64,000 nucleotides of DNA from contig NZ_CP020880.1 of NCBI RefSeq assembly GCF_002157855.1, positions 2,852,001 through 2,916,000 of the forward strand, given 5' to 3'. The first letter of the stretch is position 1; the number at the start of each line of letters is the position of its first letter. This DNA is from Sutcliffiella horikoshii. GTDB lineage: Bacteria; Bacillota; Bacilli; Bacillales; Bacillaceae_I. The translations under genes were made by a program, and so were the position numbers. Shown one piece after another: positions 1 through 8,119 of this stretch. The notes under the pieces were generated by a model, which saw only the letters and a program-made list of their open reading frames with translations, was not told the origin of the DNA and searched no databases.

Positions 1-864
1 TGCCGGGAAGAACAGGCGCCACCAATGTCCTGAAATAATCGTTGATAACCCATCATTGGCCATCACACCCCAACTGGCATACGGGGCACTAACACCAAGA
101 CCCAGAAAGCTTAAAAATGCTTCTGCGAAAATTGCAGCAGGTACCGTCAATGTCATTTGAACAATGATAGGACCCATCGTATTAGGGAGAAGATTTTTTC
201 TAATGATCCGGGAAGTCTTCGTTCCAAAAGTTTTAGACGCAAGCACAAACTCATAATTTTTTATTTGCAGTACCTGCCCCCGGACAATCCTAGCCATTCC
301 AACCCATCCTGTTACGGTTAGTGCGATAATGATGGTCAATAATCCCGGTCCCATTACAACCATTAATAGAATCACGACCAATAGATACGGAAGGCCGTAT
401 AAAACCTCCACCACACGCATCATTGCATTATCGGTTCTGCCACCTTTGTACCCGGCGATTCCGCCGTAAACAACACCAATGATAAAGTCAATCAATGCCG
501 CCATTAATCCGACGAATAAAGAAATCCTTGCACCATACCAGGTACGAGTGAAAACATCTCTCCCCAGTTCATCTGTACCAAAAAAATGGGTGGAGGACGG
601 TGGCTGATTTTGATTTGGTAAATTTGTCTGCATAACACTATAAGGGGAAAAAATCGGTCCAAAGATGGCCATGATGGTCAAGAATAAAAGAAAGATCAAT
701 CCTGCCATCGCAAGTTTGTTCTTAACCAATCGCCGCCAAGCATCCTGCCAATAAGATAGACTTGGACGGACTACAGCTTCAGCCTCTCCCTTGTTTTTAT
801 CAATGGGTTTGAACCACTCATCAGGAACGGTTTGGTGATTTTCTTGAAGTTTACGTTGTGCCAT
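1..864 (-). CDS. dppC: Dipeptide/oligopeptide ABC transporter permease DppC, 3' end outside window
   Basis: Inner-membrane permease of a peptide ABC importer, the partner of the DppB-type permease just upstream. The reading frame opens at an ATG at 864 and is still open at base 1, giving about 288 residues; only the C-terminus is missing. A cytoplasmic N-terminus rich in charged residues precedes the first membrane segment. The extracytoplasmic loop contains FFGTDELGRDVFTR, a hallmark of OppC/DppC proteins, and the EAA-type loop is seen near LPNTMGPIIVQ. It follows dppB with one base between stop and start, so the two are co-transcribed. Whether the substrate is dipeptides or larger peptides rests on the neighbouring dppA gene. 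Confidence 0.93.
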   Translation of the reverse strand, partial: MAQRKLQENHQTVPDEWFKPIDKNKGEAEAVVRPSLSYWQDAWRRLVKNKLAMAGLIFLLFLTIMAIFGPIFSPYSVMQTNLPNQNQPPSSTHFFGTDELGRDVFTRTWYGARISLFVGLMAALIDFIIGVVYGGIAGYKGGRTDNAMMRVVEVLYGLPYLLVVILLMVVMGPGLLTIIIALTVTGWVGMARIVRGQVLQIKNYEFVLASKTFGTKTSRIIRKNLLPNTMGPIIVQMTLTVPAAIFAEAFLSFLGLGVSAPYASWGVMANDGLSTIISGHWWRLFFPA

Positions 865-865
865 A

Positions 866-1810
866 TTAGTTCCCCTCCTTTTTATGAAGCTTAATACGAG
901 GGTCTAATATCCCGTAAGCTATATCTACAAGAAAAAGCATCAAAATCAAGAATGCACTATAAAACACTGTTGTGCCCATAATGACTGGATAGTCACGGGT
1001 ATTAATACTTTCCACGAAATATTTGCCCATGCCTGGAATGGCAAAAATTTTCTCGATAACAAATGTCCCCGTCAATATTCCGGCAGCAAGGGTACCCAGG
1101 ATGGTGACTACCGGCAATAATGCGTTACGAAGCGCATGTTTGAATACTATTTTCACCGGAGACAGGCCCTTGGCTTTTGCGGTACGTATGTAATCTTGAG
1201 TCAACACTTCCATCATGCTAGCTCTCGTCAATCTCGCAATGATTGCCATCGGACCTGTTGCAAGAGCTAATGTAGGCAAAATCATATGCTTCCAACTTGA
1301 CCAAGTGGCCGGCGGAAGCAAGCCCCAGTTGACAGCAACATGTTGTATCAACACGGTGGCAAGGACAAAGTTCGGTATGGAAATCCCGAACACAGCAAAA
1401 GTCATCGCCATATAATCAATAACGCCATTGCGTTTAAGTGCAGCAATTACTCCAAGGAAAATACCTGAAATGACGGCAATCATTAAGGTGATCATCCCAA
1501 GCTCGAACGAAATAGGGAAGCCTCTTCCCAACATATCATTCACTGTCTGGGACGGTTGTTTAATAGATGGACCGAAATCCAATGTCACTAACGTTTTTAA
1601 ATACATCACATACTGAACCGGTACCGGCTTGTCCAAATGATAGTGTGCCTCAAGATTACGTTGGACCACTTCGCTTGTAGACCGCTCTTCATTGAGCGGA
1701 GAACCCGGTATGGCATGCATCAAGAAGAAGGTCAATGTGATGATGACCCATAAAGTTATGAGCATTGCTAGTAATCGTTTTGCTATAAATGTTCCCATTC
1801 TCCCACTCAC
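866..1810 (-). CDS. dppB: Dipeptide/oligopeptide ABC transporter permease DppB
   Basis: First permease subunit of the peptide importer, 314 residues, normal length for OppB/DppB. An N-terminal membrane segment (about residues 10-30) is followed by a periplasmic-side region with PGSPLNEE and then five further membrane segments. The permease signature is visible as ARLTRASMMEVLTQDYIRTA followed by AKGLSPVKIVFKHALRNALLP, the EAA loop that contacts the ATPase. The start is a GTG at 1810 preceded by AGGAAAG; an ATG four codons further in is possible but has worse spacing. It lies 45 bases downstream of dppA and abuts dppC. Confidence 0.95.
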   Translation of the reverse strand: MSGRMGTFIAKRLLAMLITLWVIITLTFFLMHAIPGSPLNEERSTSEVVQRNLEAHYHLDKPVPVQYVMYLKTLVTLDFGPSIKQPSQTVNDMLGRGFPISFELGMITLMIAVISGIFLGVIAALKRNGVIDYMAMTFAVFGISIPNFVLATVLIQHVAVNWGLLPPATWSSWKHMILPTLALATGPMAIIARLTRASMMEVLTQDYIRTAKAKGLSPVKIVFKHALRNALLPVVTILGTLAAGILTGTFVIEKIFAIPGMGKYFVESINTRDYPVIMGTTVFYSAFLILMLFLVDIAYGILDPRIKLHKKEGN

Positions 1811-1855
1811 ACTTTCTTTCCTATTGGGTTTTTATGTACTTAAGGAGCAAACCTA

Positions 1856-2680
1856 TTAACAAAATGTCGTTCTCATTGCCAGTTCTGTCATGACAAGCAT
1901 GGCTTGATAGGCTTCCTTAATATCTTTTGCCTGAAATTTGACGATAGTCGTCCCCGGCTCTAACTCTGTTCCTGGCATCAAACTTGCCCACTCCGCTTGG
2001 CCGTAATTCGCAAATTCAATGCGAAGTGTTGGATGATCAGGCGGTATTAAAGGTTTAATACTATGTACATCATCAATTGCCTGTGACGTTCTTTCTTTAA
2101 TGAGTTCCTGTGCTTTCACTGGCGTCAGGGATTTTGCGGCAGAACGGGATGCGACTTCTTTTACTACTGCACAATGAACGCCAGGAATAAGACTCTCTGC
2201 TTCTAATGCTGTCTGATCATCTCCAGATACCATAATGACTGGTACGCCATAATATCCTGCTACATATGCATTGAATCCTAGCTCGCCTACTTGAACATCG
2301 TTTATGTACATATTTCTGACTCCAAAAATCATCGAATGGGTCATAACGCCTTTCATGGATGCTCTTGCATGGTATCCTACAAAAACAACCGCATCAAAGC
2401 TGTCATCTAATCCTTGCACCATGGAATACGGCTTTACATCACCTGTTATCAGCTTTGTTTCGGGATGAAGCTCTTCAATCAATATGTTATTCATTTTAGA
2501 ATGACTGTCATTGATGATGACCTCCTCAAACCCCTTATCAAAAGCCGTTTTCACTACAGCATTCGCTTCCTGTGTCATTATCTTTCGACTACGCTCATAG
2601 TTATGCAACCTGGAGTCTACGTGGGTATGATCTACAAGCCCACTAATTCCCTCCATATCAACTGAAATATATATCTTCAC
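1856..2680 (-). CDS. dppA: D-aminopeptidase DppA (peptidase family M55)
   Basis: Zinc-dependent D-aminopeptidase that removes N-terminal D-amino acids such as D-Ala from short peptides, probably recycling cell-wall peptides imported by the transporter encoded downstream. The 274-residue length is that of the B. subtilis enzyme. The family metal ligands are in place: D8 and E10 (SVDMEG), H60 (NDSH), H104 (GYHA) and E133 (GE), with H115 in THSM at the position proposed as catalytic. The start is GTG at 2680 after a GGAGGG ribosome site. It is the first gene of the operon dppA-dppB-dppC. The promoter and a CodY-like box lie directly upstream. Confidence 0.95.
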   Translation of the reverse strand: MKIYISVDMEGISGLVDHTHVDSRLHNYERSRKIMTQEANAVVKTAFDKGFEEVIINDSHSKMNNILIEELHPETKLITGDVKPYSMVQGLDDSFDAVVFVGYHARASMKGVMTHSMIFGVRNMYINDVQVGELGFNAYVAGYYGVPVIMVSGDDQTALEAESLIPGVHCAVVKEVASRSAAKSLTPVKAQELIKERTSQAIDDVHSIKPLIPPDHPTLRIEFANYGQAEWASLMPGTELEPGTTIVKFQAKDIKEAYQAMLVMTELAMRTTFC

Positions 2681-2713
2681 CCCTTACCCTCCTTTTGTTT
2701 TAATATTCTTAAT

Positions 2714-2742
2714 ATTATAACAGTATTATTTTTGCGCTACAA
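2714..2742 (-). promoter_or_regulatory. Sigma-A type promoter of the dpp operon
   Basis: On the minus strand TTGTAG (2742-2737) is followed after 17 bases by TATAAT (2719-2714), a near-consensus housekeeping promoter about 35 bases upstream of the dppA start. Read directly from sequence; transcription start not determined. Confidence 0.75.
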
Positions 2743-2766
2743 TGGAACTTGAAGAATATGGGTCTA

Positions 2767-2781
2767 ATTATTCAGAAAATT
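2767..2781. promoter_or_regulatory. CodY-like box upstream of dppA
   Basis: The 15-mer ATTATTCAGAAAATT (minus strand AATTTTCTGAATAAT) differs at two positions from the CodY consensus AATTTTCWGAAAATT. It sits about 25 bases upstream of the -35 hexamer. The dpp operon of B. subtilis is a known CodY target, so function is plausible; the assignment remains inference. Confidence 0.5.
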
Positions 2782-2788
2782 CCACACA

Positions 2789-2831
2789 AAAAAATCATGT
2801 TGCCCATTTAGTAAAGGACAACATGATTTTT
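2789..2831 (-). terminator. Rho-independent terminator after the PfpI-like gene
   Basis: A 13-base arm (AAAAATCATGTTG) and its complement flank a 16-base loop; the minus-strand transcript ends in a T run. It lies 8 bases beyond the stop codon of the gene at 2839-3357. Confidence 0.8.
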
Positions 2832-2838
2832 GGCGTTG

Positions 2839-3357
2839 TTATTTTAGAAGCTTTAATGATTCTCTTATAAATGCTGGAATGTCATCTGGTGTTCGGCTTG
2901 AAACCAATTGGTCATGACAGACAACTACTTCTTTGTCGTGATAGTGAGCACCTGCATTTTGAAGATCTACTTTTATGGAAGTAAATCCGGTAATATCTCT
3001 TCCTTTCAGTGCTTCTGCTGTGATAAGTAATTGTGGGCCATGGCAGATAGCAAAAACAGGTTTTTGGTCATCCATGAACGTTTTAGTAAATGAAACAAAT
3101 CGATCGTCTGCTCTTAGGATATCTGGGGAGAATCCTCCAGGTATTAATAATGCATCGAAGTCTCCTGGACTTACATCATCAATTCCGGCATCTATTGTAA
3201 TTTCTACTCCATCTGTTTTCCCTTTTATTGTTTCACCTTTTGATTTTTCGATTACGGTTAATTGATGCCCTGCTTCTTTAAAGGCTTTTGCGGGTTCGGT
3301 GTACTCGGAGTCTTCAAATTCATTTGTTAGTAGTACTGCAATTTTTTTACTCATCAT
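2839..3357 (-). CDS. DJ-1/PfpI family protein (general stress protein 18-like)
   Basis: Class I glutamine amidotransferase-like fold of the DJ-1/PfpI superfamily, 172 residues, cytoplasmic. The nucleophile elbow is VFAICHGPQ with C105 and H106. The fold's usual strand LLIPGG is at residues 70-75. Members include the Bacillus stress protein YfkM and protein deglycases/proteases; which activity applies cannot be read from sequence. Two ATG codons start the frame, with AGGAG seven bases before the first. It is a single gene bounded by a terminator and by a repeat element on its 5' side. Confidence 0.88.
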   Translation of the reverse strand: MMSKKIAVLLTNEFEDSEYTEPAKAFKEAGHQLTVIEKSKGETIKGKTDGVEITIDAGIDDVSPGDFDALLIPGGFSPDILRADDRFVSFTKTFMDDQKPVFAICHGPQLLITAEALKGRDITGFTSIKVDLQNAGAHYHDKEVVVCHDQLVSSRTPDDIPAFIRESLKLLK

Positions 3358-3396
3358 GCAACATCTCCTTTTTTTAGTATGGGCTCTATTTGAATA

Positions 3397-3530
3397 CCGC
3401 TGTTGATTTCCGCAAATGGCTTCGCTTTCCTAGGGGCACTGGTGGAGCCTCCTCGGCTGCTCCTGCGGGGTCTCCACCTAGTGCTATCTCCCTCAGGAGT
3501 CTTCGCCTTTTGCTCCAATCAACAGCTATA
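3397..3530. repeat. Dispersed GC-rich repeat with terminal inverted repeats (copy 1, solo)
   Basis: About 134 bp, clearly more GC-rich than its surroundings. The ends are GCTGTTGATT (3399-3408) and its exact complement AATCAACAGC (3518-3527). The interior contains GGCTTCGCTTTCC, GGAGCCTCCTCGG, GGGGTCTCCACC and CTCAGGAGTC. Nearly the same sequence recurs at 56814-56946, and diverged copies are at 10332, 21285 and, inverted, 62627. No reading frame of note. It lies in the 226-bp gap between the PfpI-like and IucD-like genes. Confidence 0.9.
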
Positions 3531-3583
3531 AGTCCCTTTTATATATGTTCTTGTACCCCTTAGAGGGTATGTTAAACGTGGTA

Positions 3584-4876
3584 TTACGTATTGGGCATGA
3601 ATTGTTGGAAGATGGTATCTTTTTGGATCGGATAGATTTCTCTTTTGGCCACATCGTTGATTATCGTCTGATTTCTCATCACGGCAAGGCTCAAATTGGT
3701 GGCTGCCGTTCCATGTGAATGTTCAAGGTTAGTGGAGATATACATCTGATGACTTCTTGGTTCCTTCCACACTAACCGGTACATTTCATCCACTTTAAAT
3801 TCTTTTTCGCTTTCCCACACCAGTTCTTCCTTCTTATCCCAAACCCACTGTGGTATATGTGGTTTATACCCTGTTGCCAATACCACATAATCTGCTTTGA
3901 CCTTGAAGTCCGCTTCTTTCTCCCACTGCTTGCATGACACTTCTAATACGCCATTACTCTCATTTATTTCCTTTACTTCTGTTAACGGCTGAATGGTGAT
4001 TTTTTCATCTCGCCCTTCAACAGATCTGTTATAAAGCAAATCATAGATTTTCACCAATGTTTCTTTGTCTACCCCATTCCGGACAGTATCCAGCCGATTT
4101 AATGCCTCTTTTCTTTTTTCATAAGAAAGTCCATGAAAATATTGAACATAATCAGGTGAAAAGACTTCCTGTCCAAGCTTTGCACTCTCAAGCTGAGAAA
4201 ATATAGAGGAACGGGTATACCATTTTAACGAATACTTATTATGCTTTTGTTCTTCCAGTAGTTCATAGAAAACCTCCGCTGCACTTTGTCCGGATCCGAC
4301 AACCACTATAGAATCGGAAGCTTTCATTTCTTTTTCTTTATGTAAATATTCACTTGTATGCACGACCTGTTCATTTTTCTCTATGCCATCCGGAATAAAT
4401 GGGATACTTCCTGTACCCACTACAATATGTTTGGCATGGTATGTAGAGACATCTCCTGTATCCGTCCTCTTTACCTTCACACTATACCCATTCCCTGTAT
4501 ATTCTACTGAAATCACCTCGGATTGAAAGTGACAATTCTCTAGGTTCTCTGATACCCATTTAGCATATAAATTGTATTCTCTTCTAGGAATGTCAAAGCG
4601 GCGATAAAAGAAAAATTGAAATAATCGATTCTGATTATGTACATAGTTTAAAAAGCTATATTTGTTTGTTGGATCAGCAAATGAAACCAAATCTGCAAGA
4701 AAAGGGACCTGCAAATCAGATTGCTCAATAAGCATGCCTGGATGCCAGTTGAACGCTTCTTCTTTATCGAAAAAGATAGATGAAATACTTGATACATTAT
4801 CAACTAATGCTGCTAACCCCAAATTAAATGGCCCTACTCCAATTCCAATAAGGTCAAAGGCTCTATTTTCGGACAT
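3584..4876 (-). CDS. L-lysine/L-ornithine N-monooxygenase (IucD/SidA family)
   Basis: FAD- and NADPH-dependent N-hydroxylase of the siderophore-type family, which adds a hydroxyl to the side-chain amine of lysine or ornithine to build hydroxamate siderophores. About 430 residues. The FAD-binding motif GIGVGPFNLGLAAL is near the N-terminus, followed by LQVPFLADLVS, and a second dinucleotide motif VVGSGQSAAEVF appears mid-protein; LATGYKPHIP near residue 340 is the usual family segment. The ATG at 4876 is seven bases from a GTGGGGGA ribosome site and is preferred over one two codons earlier. No siderophore synthetase, transporter or Fur box is nearby, so the pathway partner is unknown. Confidence 0.9.
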   Translation of the reverse strand: MSENRAFDLIGIGVGPFNLGLAALVDNVSSISSIFFDKEEAFNWHPGMLIEQSDLQVPFLADLVSFADPTNKYSFLNYVHNQNRLFQFFFYRRFDIPRREYNLYAKWVSENLENCHFQSEVISVEYTGNGYSVKVKRTDTGDVSTYHAKHIVVGTGSIPFIPDGIEKNEQVVHTSEYLHKEKEMKASDSIVVVGSGQSAAEVFYELLEEQKHNKYSLKWYTRSSIFSQLESAKLGQEVFSPDYVQYFHGLSYEKRKEALNRLDTVRNGVDKETLVKIYDLLYNRSVEGRDEKITIQPLTEVKEINESNGVLEVSCKQWEKEADFKVKADYVVLATGYKPHIPQWVWDKKEELVWESEKEFKVDEMYRLVWKEPRSHQMYISTNLEHSHGTAATNLSLAVMRNQTIINDVAKREIYPIQKDTIFQQFMPNT

Positions 4877-4966
4877 TTTCATTCCCCCACTTTTATCTAT
4901 ACTGTCTTATTTATACCCTGTTTCCACACATTTTCTCCCTTCATTTAAAATGTTACATAAAAAAAG

Positions 4967-4989
4967 GGACAGAGACTGAGTCTCTGTCC
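4967..4989 (-). terminator. Terminator after the sensor kinase gene
   Basis: The stretch GGACAGAGACT and its complement form a near-perfect hairpin; on the minus strand it is followed by a run of seven T. It is about 100 bases beyond the kinase stop at 5092; the bases between contain no convincing gene. Confidence 0.7.
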
Positions 4990-5091
4990 AAAAATCCCGT
5001 GTACGAAAGGAGAAGGAAGCTGCACACGATATATTCTATGCATGAATCTATGAACTGCTTGGTCATCTATCTCTTATCAAACGCACATTTT

Positions 5092-6360
5092 TTATTGTGT
5101 TGGAAGATCAATAGTGACAGTTGTACCGTTTCCTTCTTTGCTTTCAATACGAATATTTCCTTGATGCTCTTCAATAATTTTTTTTGTTATTGTCAATCCA
5201 AGTCCCATCCCTTTTTCCTTGGATGTAAAGAAGGGATTGCCAATACTATCCATATTAGAGGATGAAATTCCTATTCCTTCATCTTTTACTTGAATGCTCT
5301 TCTTACCATCAGTTTCCAGCAAACCTGTAATCATTATCGTTCCTCCATCAGGCATCGCCTCTATGGAGTTCTTGATGAGGTTGATAAAAACTTGCTTAAG
5401 GTTATTCTTATCGCCTCTAACCATCGTATCAGGGCCAATATTTTCAATGGAAAAAGAAATGTTATTAATAGTAGCTTCATTTTCCACTAATTTTATTACA
5501 TATTGTAGAACTTCCAGGATCGAAATAAGCGTAAGTTCCTTTGTTTGCGGTTTCGATAGAACAAGCAGCTCCGATACAATATCATTTATTCTATCAATTT
5601 CAGACAGCACCATTTCCACATGATTTTTGTTTGCTTTTCCTGATAATTGGATGAGTTGAATAAATCCTTTAATAGATGTTAACGGGTTTTTTATTTCATG
5701 GGCAATTCCTGCAGATAGTTCGCCTACTACCGATAGTTTTTCTTTTGTAACCAACAATTTTTCTGTATTTTTCAGAGAAGATATGTCCCTGCCTATAGTG
5801 ACAAGTGCTTTTCTTCGTCCATCGGCATGAAATAAAGGAACCTTAATTACATCAAACGTCTTCATTTCCCCGTCAGCAAGGGAGAATGACTCCTCAGCTC
5901 GTGAAATCTTTCCGTCCTTCCAAGTCTGCTCGTCTGTTTTCATACAGTATTCAAAAGCCTCCATGAAATTGGGAGAAAAGACTCCTAATTCTATATCAGT
6001 CTTCCCTTTATAATCCACATCTTGTAAGTCATAAAGAGACAGCCCATATTCATTAGTTTGCAGCCATCTACCTTGTCCATCTTTAAAGCATACAAAATCA
6101 GGCATGTTGTTAATTAAAGTTGAAAGTTCTTGTTCCTTTTGTTCAAGCTCCTTCAATGCAGCATGTTTTTTCAATATTAAATATAATAATAGCGTAGTGA
6201 TCAGTATAAAAAGCCAACCTTTTAACAGGTTGATATATTCCGCTATATCGTTATTGTTAGTTTGCTTTAAAACGTATATCCAATAATCTGTTAGCCCAAT
6301 CCATACGATTCCAAAAAACAGATAGATTAAAGGTAAATACTTCAGCCATTTCCTCTTCAT
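5092..6360 (-). CDS. Membrane-bound PAS sensor histidine kinase
   Basis: Two-component sensor kinase of 422 residues. Two membrane segments (about 8-30 and 44-64) bracket a very short external loop, then a PAS domain (about 78-195), a dimerisation/phosphoacceptor domain with H221 in AHEIKNPLTSIKGF, and an ATP-binding domain with NLIKNSIEA (N box), DEGIGIS (G1) and GMGLGLTITKK (G2). The domain order matches the KinB/KinE-like sporulation kinases of Bacillus, but the input signal and response regulator are unknown. No response regulator gene is adjacent, as is typical for orphan sporulation kinases. The start ATG has AGAGG six bases upstream. Confidence 0.9.
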   Translation of the reverse strand: MKRKWLKYLPLIYLFFGIVWIGLTDYWIYVLKQTNNNDIAEYINLLKGWLFILITTLLLYLILKKHAALKELEQKEQELSTLINNMPDFVCFKDGQGRWLQTNEYGLSLYDLQDVDYKGKTDIELGVFSPNFMEAFEYCMKTDEQTWKDGKISRAEESFSLADGEMKTFDVIKVPLFHADGRRKALVTIGRDISSLKNTEKLLVTKEKLSVVGELSAGIAHEIKNPLTSIKGFIQLIQLSGKANKNHVEMVLSEIDRINDIVSELLVLSKPQTKELTLISILEVLQYVIKLVENEATINNISFSIENIGPDTMVRGDKNNLKQVFINLIKNSIEAMPDGGTIMITGLLETDGKKSIQVKDEGIGISSSNMDSIGNPFFTSKEKGMGLGLTITKKIIEEHQGNIRIESKEGNGTTVTIDLPTQ

Positions 6361-6591
6361 AAAATACCTCTTATATCCTTAAAAATAATTGATTTCCATT
6401 AAAATTCATATGTATATGTGTTAAGTACTTTCATTATATCTTTTAACAGTAAATATAGATATAAAGTCCCACTTGGGAAAGTCGGATGAAAATTCTTTTA
6501 ATTACACCTGAAAATCATTATACACTTTCCTAGCCTGTAATTTCTAGTTACTTTCGCAGTATAGTTTCCTATTTTACATATAAAAGGAAAG

Positions 6592-6616
6592 GTTTAACCT
6601 GGTTCCATAAGGGTAT
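6592..6616 (+). promoter_or_regulatory. Sigma-B-type promoter
   Basis: GTTTAA (6592-6597), a 13-base spacer and GGGTAT (6611-6616) match the Bacillus sigma-B consensus (GTTTAA, 12-15 bases, GGGTAT) exactly. It is placed about 38 bases before the start of the small membrane protein gene. Confidence 0.7.
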
Positions 6617-6653
6617 ATATTGGTAAAACAAAGCTTTACAGGGAGGAATTAAC

Positions 6654-6806
6654 ATGGAAGATAGAGATGTAAGAGTGGATAAAAGGGAAACAAAAGAAGA
6701 TCGTGGTCAAGTTGCTTCTACATTTATTAAATACACTGCCTACCTTATTATCTTTTTCGGAATCATCTGGTTCATTATCAGTTATCTTCTACCAATGTTC
6801 CAATAA
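6654..6806 (+). CDS. Small membrane protein, probably general-stress induced
   Basis: Fifty-residue protein not recognised as a named family. A charged N-terminal half (MEDRDVRVDKRETKEDRG) is followed by one hydrophobic segment (about residues 28-48, YTAYLIIFFGIIWFIISYLL), ending MFQ. GGGAGG lies seven bases before the ATG. A sigma-B-like promoter precedes it and a strong hairpin follows four bases after the stop, so it is a self-contained transcription unit. Predicted single-pass membrane peptide with the basic/acidic part probably cytoplasmic. No function can be assigned. Confidence 0.75.
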   Translation: MEDRDVRVDKRETKEDRGQVASTFIKYTAYLIIFFGIIWFIISYLLPMFQ

Positions 6807-6810
6807 GGCA

Positions 6811-6844
6811 ACAGAGCCCGCGTCTATATAGACGCGGGCTCTGT
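6811..6844. terminator. Bidirectional terminator
   Basis: A perfect 15-bp stem (ACAGAGCCCGCGTCT and its complement) with a four-base ATAT loop, with T runs on both sides. It separates the convergent genes at 6654-6806 and 6859-7908 and can serve both. Confidence 0.92.
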
Positions 6845-6858
6845 TTATTTTATATTCA

Positions 6859-7908
6859 TTAAAGGATGGTTCCTGAAAACTGTGGCATTTGTACAGTAAT
6901 GGATTGAATTTTTTCTCCATCAATATCCACTGCCCACAATTTATAATTCGGTTTCCCCCTCAACCAACTCTGATCCTGGATAAACAATACCCTCTCCTTG
7001 TCGCGGAAAAATACCGGTTCTGTAATCAACGTACGAAAGCTTGTAAGAGGTTGTACTTCTTTCCCACTCGTGCTCATTGTGTACATTTCATAAATGAATT
7101 GCGACTTCTCACGAGGATTTTCGCTTGCAGCAGAAAACGCAATGAGATCACCAGTTGGAGAGAGTTTTCCACTATATATTATATTTGTATTAAAATCCGG
7201 GTTTACGTAGTCTTTCTCCATAGTCTTAGTGTCCATCACGATATAAGAAGAATGAAGGCCTTTTTCTTCCTCTTTGCTCCACTCCACATAGCCAAGTTTC
7301 CCCCCGTCTCCTGTTAGTGAGAGGCTCCGCTTTTTTAAACTTTCATCATGAGTCAGCCTTTCCTTTTTATCTCCTGTTATAGAAATAGAGTACAAATCAA
7401 TGTTAGTTGGACCTTCCTCCATTTCATTACCTTCCTGATAATCCTTTGCAGCTAAATAATAGATGGATTGATCGTCTTGCGAAAAAATAGCATCCGTTAT
7501 TAGTTCATTCTCTTTCGAAAGGCGGGTGAGTTCACTTCCATCGCTGTTCATTATGTAAAGTGATCTAGTTAATGTGTTCTCTCCCTTTTCTTGCGATAAA
7601 AACAGGATCTTATCCCCTTTGGATGAATAGCGAGGATGCACATGGCTTTCTTCCTGCCTTGGGTAAGTTAGTTGATTAACATTGCTGCCATCCACATTTG
7701 CTTTATAGAGCGCTCCATCCCCACTTTGGTAAAATGGAAAAACAATAGACTTGTCATCAGGTGACAAGGTAACGGTTTCCCCGAATCCATTATCAATAGG
7801 AAGCCACGAGCGAGTAAATCGTTCTGAGAAGAAATATAAAAGGACGGATATGATGATGACAAATCCTATTAGGGAGATGGTGAATAGTTTCAATGTTTGT
7901 TTTTTCAT
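6859..7908 (-). CDS. TolB-like beta-propeller protein, membrane anchored
   Basis: 349 residues with an N-terminal membrane anchor (about 10-28) and an extracytoplasmic WD40-like/PD40 propeller. The repeated blade signature is seen as VTLSPDDKSIVFP, HPRYSSKGDKILFLSQ, MNSDGSELTRLS, DAIFSQDDQSIYYLA and GKLSPTGDLIAFSA. In Gram-positive bacteria such TolB-like proteins usually bind other proteins or sugars outside the cell; there is no Tol system here, so TolB function should not be inferred. AGAGG precedes the ATG. It is a single gene convergent with the small stress gene. Confidence 0.8.
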   Translation of the reverse strand: MKKQTLKLFTISLIGFVIIISVLLYFFSERFTRSWLPIDNGFGETVTLSPDDKSIVFPFYQSGDGALYKANVDGSNVNQLTYPRQEESHVHPRYSSKGDKILFLSQEKGENTLTRSLYIMNSDGSELTRLSKENELITDAIFSQDDQSIYYLAAKDYQEGNEMEEGPTNIDLYSISITGDKKERLTHDESLKKRSLSLTGDGGKLGYVEWSKEEEKGLHSSYIVMDTKTMEKDYVNPDFNTNIIYSGKLSPTGDLIAFSAASENPREKSQFIYEMYTMSTSGKEVQPLTSFRTLITEPVFFRDKERVLFIQDQSWLRGKPNYKLWAVDIDGEKIQSITVQMPQFSGTIL

Positions 7909-8007
7909 CGGTATCGGCCTCTTTCTTATAGATGGAATCAGTATGATCGTAGTTTACCCTCAAATGGAAAATCCTACTTATTAAACTTTGAAATATTTTA
8001 AAGAAAA

Positions 8008-8075
8008 ACCGAGCGGACCGCCCGCAGGCAAGCGAAGCGCCTGGAACGGAAATCAACCGGATTATATGCTTTCTT
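8008..8075. repeat. Fragment of the dispersed repeat (right end only)
   Basis: About 68 bp, starting near GAGCGGACCGCCCGCAGGC and running through GGAACGGAAATCAACCGG to TATATGCTTTCTT, nearly identical to the end of the composite copy at 10534-10680. The left part of the element is absent, so this is a truncated remnant. It lies between the TolB-like and MurG-like genes. Confidence 0.85.
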
Positions 8076-8119
8076 TATATAGCAAAAAAGCAACCTAATA
8101 ATAGATTGCTCTTTTTGTA

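Noticed and set aside
4877-4966. Fur box upstream of the siderophore-type hydroxylase
   Set aside because: No stretch resembling TGATAATNATTATCA was found there.
6859-7908. TolB of a Tol-Pal system
   Set aside because: No tolA/Q/R or pal, and the organism type is Gram-positive; only the propeller fold is shared.
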